Part shown: piece after piece, positions 59,019 through 64,000 of the stretch | Layout: each line of letters begins with the position of its first letter | Numbering within the stretch: position 1 is the stretch's first letter | Assembly (NCBI GenBank): GCA_963751245.1 | Contig: CAVVTR010000006.1 | Coordinates: forward strand, 124,001-188,000 | DNA: 64,000 nucleotides | Source: CAVVTR01 sp963751245 | Lineage (GTDB): Bacteria > Acidobacteriota > Thermoanaerobaculia > Thermoanaerobaculales > Thermoanaerobaculaceae | Direction of reading: 5' to 3' | Made by a program: the position numbers and the translations under genes | Notes under the pieces: generated by a model | What the model was told of the DNA's origin: nothing | Seen by the model: the letters and a program-made list of their open reading frames with translations, nothing else | Databases searched by the model: none

Positions 59019-59213
59019 CGCTCTCCTCCGCGTGATCCGGAAGCGCTCCTGCGCCTCCGGTGGGGGCCGCCGTCGCGCGTGACGCTCCGTTTGGGAAAAG
59101 GACGGCCGGCGGCCGCCCATTCCGCGACCGGGGCAAGGGCCCGCAACCCACGCACGGAGCCCCGCTCCCCGTGCTAGAATCTCGTGCCGCCAATGCGGCA
59201 GGAGGTCCGAGGA

Positions 59214-59780
59214 ATGCGTCCGGTACGTTGGAGCGCGGTGGTCGTAGGTGGGTTTCTGATGCTCTCCGGAGCCGTGGCAATGGCGCAGCAGGCCGCGGCG
59301 CCGACGAAGATCGCCTTCGTGGACGTGGAGAAGGCCGTCTTCGAGATCGGCGAGGGACAGGCACGCTTCAAGGAGCTCCAGGCCTGGGCGAAGCCGCGGA
59401 ACGAGGAGCTGCAGAAGCTCGGGGAGGAGATTCAGCGCCTTCAGCAGGAGATCCAGAGCAAGCGCGGGGTCGCCAACGATGCCAGCCTGCAGGAGCTCAA
59501 CCGCCAGCTCGTCGCCCGGCAGCGGGAGTTCGAGGACAGGCAGCGCAACGCCAAGCGCGACTACGAGCAGAAGCAGAGCGTCGTCCTCAAGGAGATCGGC
59601 GACAAGATGAACAAGATCGTGTCGACCCTCGCGCAGAAGGAGGGGTACACGGCGGTGTTCATCCTCAAGCCCAACGACGTGATCTACCTTACGCCCGCCT
59701 CGGACGTCACCGAGCAGGTCGTCAAGATCTACAACGACACCTACCCGGTGGCCGCGGCGAAGAGCACGCCGGCCAAGTAG
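59214..59780 (+). CDS. OmpH/Skp-family periplasmic chaperone
   Basis: 188 residues. A signal peptide (VVVGGFLMLSGAVAMA) is followed by TKIAFVDVEKAVFE (the Skp opening) and a long charged coiled coil (AWAKPRNEELQKLGEEIQRLQQEIQSKRG), then EGYTAVFILKPNDVIYLTPASDVTEQVVKIYN. It guides outer-membrane proteins through the periplasm. The ATG at 59214 has GGAGG upstream. TGCTAGAAT near 59172 is a possible extended -10. No bamA or lpxD flanks it, unlike in many genomes. Confidence 0.93.
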   Translation: MRPVRWSAVVVGGFLMLSGAVAMAQQAAAPTKIAFVDVEKAVFEIGEGQARFKELQAWAKPRNEELQKLGEEIQRLQQEIQSKRGVANDASLQELNRQLVARQREFEDRQRNAKRDYEQKQSVVLKEIGDKMNKIVSTLAQKEGYTAVFILKPNDVIYLTPASDVTEQVVKIYNDTYPVAAAKSTPAK

Positions 59781-59858
59781 GGGAACCGTTCGCAGGACGC
59801 CGCGGGTGCGCGCGACGGCGTGCCACCCCGCGCGAGAGGCGAGAGTTGGAGTGGAGAC

Positions 59859-60572
59859 GTGGGACGGCGACTGACACGCAAGCAGATCAAGCACGACGAG
59901 TTCGTGACCCTCGTCGACAGGCTGGTTCACTGGATGGGCGAGAACTGGCGGCAGAGCGTGGCCGCCGCTGCCGCCGTGGTGGTGCTCGCCCTGCTGTGGT
60001 GGGGAGGAACGGCGCTGCTGGGCAGCCGGCAGGACGCCGCCTCGGTGGCCCTCACGAAGGCCATCGGCATCCTCAACGCGCCCGTCGGGAGCGCCGCCCC
60101 GGCGGATGCAACCGAGAAGTTCGCCACCGAGAGCGCCAAGCTCGACGCGGCGGAAAAGGCGTTCGCTTCGGTGAAGTCTCACTACTGGCTCACACCTCAG
60201 GCGGGGCTGGCCCGGTTCTACCTGGCCTGCATCCAGGCCCAGCGCGGCGACACCGACGCGGCCATCCGCGCCATGACGGCCGTGGCCGGCAGGGGGTCGG
60301 CGAGCCCGGCGGTGCGCCTGGCCATGCTGGACCTCGTCAACCTGCGCATCGCCAAGTCGGACGCCCGGGAGCTGATCCCGACGCTGCAGGCCATGGTCGA
60401 CGGCAAGGACTCCCGGCTTCCCCCCGACGCGGCGCTCTACGAGCTCGGCCGCATCCAGGAGGACAGCGGGAACCACGTGGAGGCGGCGCAGCTCTACCGC
60501 AAGCTCCTGGACGAGTTCCCGGGCTCTCCCTACCGCAACGACGCCCAGCAGCGGCTCTCCGGGGCCAGCTGA
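59859..60572 (+). CDS. TPR-type membrane-anchored protein, YfgM-like
   Basis: 237 residues. A short basic N-terminus (GRRLTRKQIKHDEFVTLVDRLVHWM) precedes a single membrane helix (VAAAAAVVVLALLWWGGTALL) and then TPR-like repeats (PDAALYELGRIQEDSGNHVEAAQLYRKLLDEFPGSPYRNDAQQRL). This is the layout of YfgM, which links SecYEG to periplasmic chaperones such as Skp, encoded 79 bp upstream here; that makes the pairing suggestive. The GTG at 59859 follows GGAGTGGAGAC. Alternatively a general TPR adaptor. Confidence 0.82.
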   Translation: MGRRLTRKQIKHDEFVTLVDRLVHWMGENWRQSVAAAAAVVVLALLWWGGTALLGSRQDAASVALTKAIGILNAPVGSAAPADATEKFATESAKLDAAEKAFASVKSHYWLTPQAGLARFYLACIQAQRGDTDAAIRAMTAVAGRGSASPAVRLAMLDLVNLRIAKSDARELIPTLQAMVDGKDSRLPPDAALYELGRIQEDSGNHVEAAQLYRKLLDEFPGSPYRNDAQQRLSGAS

Positions 60573-60627
60573 CGGGCGGCCGCTACCGCGGCCCGCGCGG
60601 GGTTGGCGCCCGTCTCCGGGAGGCCCA

Positions 60628-61926
60628 TTGAACTTCGTCGAGGTGATCGCAAGGAAACGCGACGGCGGCGCGCTGACCAGGCCGGAGATCGAGGCCTTCG
60701 TGGCGGGGGCGTCGAAGGGCACGATCGGCGACGAGCAGCTCGCCGCGCTCCTCATGGCCATCTGCCTGCGGGGCGCCGACGCGGCGGAGACGCAGGCCCT
60801 CGTGGAGTCGATGCGCGACTCGGGCGAGAAGTGGGGACTCGGGGAGGCGGCTCCGGAGGCCGTCGACAAGCACTCGACCGGTGGCGTGGGGGACACGGTC
60901 TCCCTGGTCTTCGCGCCGCTGGTGGCCTCGTGCGGCGTGCCCGTCGCAATGATGGCGGGAGCCGGTCTGGGGCACACGCAGGGCACCCTCGACAAGCTGA
61001 ACGCGATCCCCGGCTTCGTCCCGGCGAGGTCCCGCGACGAGGCGCTGGAGCGCCTGCGAACCGCGGGGGTGTGCGTGGCGATGCAGACGGACGGGATCGC
61101 CCCGGCGGACCGCAAGCTCTACGCTCTGCGCGACCTGACGGCGACGGTGCCGTCGCTCCCGCTGATCGTGGGCTCGATCATGTCGAAGAAGCTGGCGGTG
61201 GGCGCCTCCCGTCTGGTCCTCGACGTCAAGTGCGGCAACGGGGCGTTCGCCCGGGACCGCGAGGCGGCGGACCGGCTGGCCGAGGCGCTGGTGGGCGTGG
61301 CCACCGGCGCCGGCGTTGAGGTCCGGGCGCTCATCACCGACATGACGCAGCCCTTGGGCGACCGCCTCGGCTGCGCCCTCGAGGTCCGTGCCGCAGTGGA
61401 GGTCCTGGCCGGCGGCGGCGACCTCCGCCTGCGCGAGGCCACCCTGGTGCTCGCGGAGGAGGCGCTGCTGCTCGCGGGGCGCGGGGAGGGGGAGGCGCGG
61501 GCCGAGCTGGAGCGCGCGCTGGCCTCCGGTGCGGCCGCCACGGCCTACGACGCGATGGTGCGCGCCCACGGCGGCGACCCCGACCCTGCGAGGCTGGCCA
61601 GGAGCCGTCGCAGCGTGACGATCCGGGCGGAGCGCGGTGGTTTCGTCGGCGGCATCGACGCAGAGGCGCTCGGCTGGATCGCGGTGAGCCTCGGTGCCGG
61701 GCGACGCCGGCGCGGCGACGCGGTCGACCCGGCTGCGGGCGTGGTGGTGCGCGCCCGCATCGGCGACCGCATCGAGGTGGGGGCGCCGCTGGTCGTCCTG
61801 GAGGTCGGCGAGCGGGAGGTGGAGCTCGACGTGTTGTCGGCGAGGGCTCGCGCCGCTTTCTCCCTGGCCGACGCCGAAGCGCCCCGGCCCCCTCTGGTCG
61901 TGCGGCGCCTGGGGGGGAGCGCTTGA
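60628..61926 (+). CDS. deoA: thymidine / pyrimidine-nucleoside phosphorylase
   Basis: 432 residues, standard length. Signature DKHSTGGVGDTVSLVFAPLV (phosphate site), then LYALRDLTATVPSLPLIVGSIMSKKLA and LVLDVKCGNGAF. It splits thymidine or uridine into base and sugar phosphate. One family segment is altered: the usual SGRGLGHTGGT reads AGAGLGHTQGT, losing an arginine. The start is TTG 60628 with GGGAGG upstream; no ATG or GTG is available near the conserved N-terminus (NFVEVIARKRDGGAL). The ABC-F gene follows by one base. Confidence 0.93.
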   Translation: MNFVEVIARKRDGGALTRPEIEAFVAGASKGTIGDEQLAALLMAICLRGADAAETQALVESMRDSGEKWGLGEAAPEAVDKHSTGGVGDTVSLVFAPLVASCGVPVAMMAGAGLGHTQGTLDKLNAIPGFVPARSRDEALERLRTAGVCVAMQTDGIAPADRKLYALRDLTATVPSLPLIVGSIMSKKLAVGASRLVLDVKCGNGAFARDREAADRLAEALVGVATGAGVEVRALITDMTQPLGDRLGCALEVRAAVEVLAGGGDLRLREATLVLAEEALLLAGRGEGEARAELERALASGAAATAYDAMVRAHGGDPDPARLARSRRSVTIRAERGGFVGGIDAEALGWIAVSLGAGRRRRGDAVDPAAGVVVRARIGDRIEVGAPLVVLEVGEREVELDVLSARARAAFSLADAEAPRPPLVVRRLGGSA

Positions 61927-61927
61927 G

Positions 61928-63850
61928 GTGCTGTACCGGCTGGACGACGTCGGGGTAAGCTTCGCCGGCCGCGCCATCCTGCGCGGCATTTCCTTCCAGC
62001 ACAACCCCGGGGAGAAGATCGTGCTGCTCGGGCGCAACGGCTCGGGCAAGACCACGCTGCTGCGAGTCGTCTCCGGCGAGCTCGAGCCGGAGGAGGGGCG
62101 CGTGACTCCGGCCAGCGCGCTGTCGGTCGCGAGGCTGGAGCAGATCCTCACCGCGGATCCGCGGAGCACCGTGCTCGACCATTGCCTCAGCGCGTTCCCG
62201 CGGTTCCTGGCCATCGAGGCCGAGCTCGCGGAGGCCGGCGACACGCTGTCCCGGGGCGGGGAGGCGGCGCTGGCCCGTTTCCACGAGCTGCAGGAGGCGT
62301 ACGAGCGCATGGACGGCTACCGCCTCCGCCCGCGTGCGCAGGCGTCCCTGCAGGCGGTAGGCCTCGCCGCCGAGAAGCATGGACGGACTCTGGGATCGCT
62401 GTCCGGCGGGCAGCGTACGCGCGTGGCGTTGGTCCGGGCCCTGCTCTCGCCCGCGGAGCTGCTCCTGCTCGACGAGCCGACGAACCACCTGGACCTGCTC
62501 GGAGTGGAGTTCCTGGCCACGGAGCTCGCCTCCCGCGAGGGCGCGTTCCTGCTCGTCACCCACGACCGGGACCTGGTGGACCGCGTCGGCGGAGCGATCA
62601 TCGAGCTCCACGGGGGGCGGCTGGAACGGTACCCGGGCGGCTTCGAGCGCTACCGCCGCGAAAGGGCCCAGCGCCGGGCCCGGCAGCGCAAGGAGTGGGA
62701 GCAGCAGCAGGAGGAGATCCAGCGGCAGGAGGAGTTCATCCGCCGCAACATCGCCGGGCAGAACACCCGCCAGGCCCAGGCACGCCAGAAGCTCCTCGAC
62801 AAGATCGTGCGCCTCGAGCCTCCCGAGCCCGACCCCGGGCCGCTCAGGCTGCGCTGGCCCGAGCGTTCGCGAAGCGGGGACCGCGTCCTGGAGGTGGAGG
62901 GGCTCGAAGTGGGGTGGGACAGGCCGCTCCTGCGTGGAGTGGGACTGTTGCTGCGCCGCGGCGACCGCCTCGCGGTGGTGGGGCGCAACGGAGCGGGCAA
63001 GAGCACCCTGATGAAGACGCTGGCCGGGCGGATCCCGCAGCTGCGCGGCGGCATCCGGCTCGGAACCGGCGTGGTGGCGGCGTGGTACGACCAGGAGGAG
63101 GCCGAGCTGCCCGGAGGGCAGAGCGTGCTGGGGTGCCTGCTGGCGAGCCGTCCCGACTGGGCGCCCGCCGAGGCCCGCTCGTGGGCCGGGCGCTTCGGCT
63201 TCTCTGGTGACGCGGCGGAGGCCGACACGGGCACGCTGTCGGGAGGCGAGCGGGCGCGCCTGGCGCTGGCCAGGCTCATCGCCGAGGCTCCCAACCTGCT
63301 GCTGCTGGACGAGCCCACCAACCACCTCGACATCGCCACCTGCGAGGTTCTGGAGAACGCGCTCGCGGAGTTCCCCGGAGCCGTGCTGGTGGTGAGCCAC
63401 GACCGGCGGCTGGTGGAGAGGGTCTGCACGGGTGTGCTCCTCATCGCCGAAGGCACGGCGACGGTGGTGGACCGGGTGTCGGAGGCGTTCGCCCGCATCG
63501 GGATGGCCGCACCGGTGCCGCGGGAGCGGGAGGAGGAGACGCGCCCCGCGCGGCGGAGCCCCGTGGAGGAGGAGCGCCGGCGGCTGCGCCGCGACTCAGC
63601 GCGGGCCCGGGAGCGCGCCGATGGCCTCGCCGCGGAGCTTGACGGCGCGGAGCGCCGCGGGCGCGAGCTGGACGAGCTGCTGTGCCGGCGGGAGGTGTTC
63701 TCCGACCCCGGGCAGGCGCGGACCCTCGCGGCGGAGGCGGACGAGGTGAAGGAGCTCGTCGAGGAGCTCTTCGAGCGCTGGAGCGAGGAGGAGGAGGAGG
63801 CTGCCGCTCTGGAGGCGCGCCTCGCCGAGCTCGAGTCCGCGGAGGCCTGA
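61928..63850 (+). CDS. ABC-F family ATPase (ribosome-associated type)
   Basis: 640 residues and no membrane helices. Two ABC domains: Walker A GRNGSGKTT and GRNGAGKST, signatures LSGGQRTRV and LSGGERARL, and Walker B LLLLDEPTNHLD in both. A basic linker between them (RRERAQRRARQRKEWEQQQEE) corresponds to the P-site tRNA interaction motif. The C-terminus (about 550-640) is a coiled coil as in Uup. ABC-F proteins act on stalled ribosomes, and some protect against antibiotics; the subtype is not assigned. The GTG at 61928 lies one base after deoA's stop with GGGAG upstream. Confidence 0.94.
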   Translation: MLYRLDDVGVSFAGRAILRGISFQHNPGEKIVLLGRNGSGKTTLLRVVSGELEPEEGRVTPASALSVARLEQILTADPRSTVLDHCLSAFPRFLAIEAELAEAGDTLSRGGEAALARFHELQEAYERMDGYRLRPRAQASLQAVGLAAEKHGRTLGSLSGGQRTRVALVRALLSPAELLLLDEPTNHLDLLGVEFLATELASREGAFLLVTHDRDLVDRVGGAIIELHGGRLERYPGGFERYRRERAQRRARQRKEWEQQQEEIQRQEEFIRRNIAGQNTRQAQARQKLLDKIVRLEPPEPDPGPLRLRWPERSRSGDRVLEVEGLEVGWDRPLLRGVGLLLRRGDRLAVVGRNGAGKSTLMKTLAGRIPQLRGGIRLGTGVVAAWYDQEEAELPGGQSVLGCLLASRPDWAPAEARSWAGRFGFSGDAAEADTGTLSGGERARLALARLIAEAPNLLLLDEPTNHLDIATCEVLENALAEFPGAVLVVSHDRRLVERVCTGVLLIAEGTATVVDRVSEAFARIGMAAPVPREREEETRPARRSPVEEERRRLRRDSARARERADGLAAELDGAERRGRELDELLCRREVFSDPGQARTLAAEADEVKELVEELFERWSEEEEEAAALEARLAELESAEA

Positions 63851-63875
63851 GCCCAGGCGCGCCCGGAAAGAGAAA

Positions 63876-63900
63876 GGCCCCGTCCGCGAGGGACGGGGCC
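63876..63900 (-). terminator. intrinsic terminator, minus strand
   Basis: GGCCCCGTCC (63876-63885) pairs with GGACGGGGCC (63891-63900) around a 5-nt loop. Read on the minus strand it is followed by TTTCTCTTT, so it best serves the gene ending at 63923. It may also stop plus-strand transcription from the ABC-F gene. Confidence 0.75.
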
Positions 63901-63922
63901 GGGTTCGAGGCAGCTCCGGAGA

Positions 63923-64000
63923 TCAGAGGATGGCGTTCATGGGGCCCATCTCGCCGGCGCGGATGGCCACGGCCCGGGCCGTGACGTGGGGCAGCACGCG
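63923..64000 (-). CDS. 3' end of an unidentified gene, cut by window edge
   Basis: The last 25 codons of a minus-strand frame end in TGA at 63925-63923 (RVLPHVTARAVAIRAGEMGPMNAIL). It is followed by a hairpin plus T-rich tract, which supports a real gene end. The sequence is too short to identify; no family is claimed. Confidence 0.55.
   Translation of the reverse strand, partial: RVLPHVTARAVAIRAGEMGPMNAIL

Overview
The window is a 64 kb piece of a very GC-rich (about 70% by eye) Gram-negative chromosome. There are no tRNA or rRNA genes, CRISPR arrays, insertion sequences or phage genes. A TonB-dependent receptor, an LpxL-type acyltransferase, Skp and an M16 peptidase pair indicate an outer membrane. 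A secreted metallopeptidase carries repeats around the motif TNWRTDLALFN. Together with the GC content and a cyclic 2,3-diphosphoglycerate synthetase homologue, this points to Acidobacteriota (Thermoanaerobaculia-like). That placement is inference from family knowledge, not a phylogeny.

Layout. 1-5 kb: a partial FAD oxidoreductase and a UvrD-type helicase (-), diverging from a two-gene NfnAB/SudBA-like flavoprotein operon (+). 5-7 kb: a DUF4388 protein (-) and a NYN/OST-HTH RNase-like protein (+). 7-11 kb: a TPP riboswitch, a TonB receptor and a sodium:solute symporter, read as a thiamine uptake module. 11-13 kb: an alpha/beta hydrolase and an SRAP protein. 13-27 kb: a long minus-strand run with an LpxL-like acyltransferase, chorismate mutase/prephenate dehydrogenase, an ABC exporter, a halogenase-like flavoenzyme, a class V aminotransferase homologue lacking the PLP lysine, a DUF547-like protein, a FecR/W-rich protein, a hexapeptide transferase, a SpoIIE phosphatase, a TPR lipoprotein, a DUF1858 protein and an aminotransferase. 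27-31 kb: an esterase, guaA and cyclic-2,3-DPG synthetase (+). 31-34 kb: a lipid kinase and folB-folK-pteridine-reductase-like SDR (-). 34-38 kb: site-2 protease, scpA, scpB, a pseudouridine synthase and hisC in overlapping order (+). 38-45 kb: Smr, a glycosyltransferase, a WbuC cupin, a CBS protein, a RecB-nuclease/XPD-type helicase fusion and a double cNMP-domain regulator. 45-50 kb: queF, an NTF2-like protein, a UMF1 transporter, a frameshifted hppA, a thioesterase and a patatin. 50-58 kb: an M6 metallopeptidase (one frameshift) and an active/inactive M16 pair. 58-64 kb: holC, bfr, skp, a YfgM-like protein, thymidine phosphorylase, an ABC-F ATPase, and the 3' end of an unknown gene.

Expression. 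Two start styles recur. Genes inside operons often overlap by GTGA or ATGA, or carry clear Shine-Dalgarno sites. At least twelve other genes have a -10-like TANNNT hexamer ending exactly 6 or 7 nt before a GTG/ATG codon and no Shine-Dalgarno site, which is the geometry of leaderless mRNAs. Two of these face each other across 24 bp at 45.8 kb, and their -10 elements abut. The thiamine module is the opposite case: its Shine-Dalgarno lies inside the TPP aptamer.

Sequence quality. hppA (48.05-49.2 kb) and the M6 peptidase gene (about 52.3 kb) contain several one-base indels, mostly extra C in hppA. The rest of the window is clean, so either a local assembly problem or recent decay should be considered before trusting those gene models.
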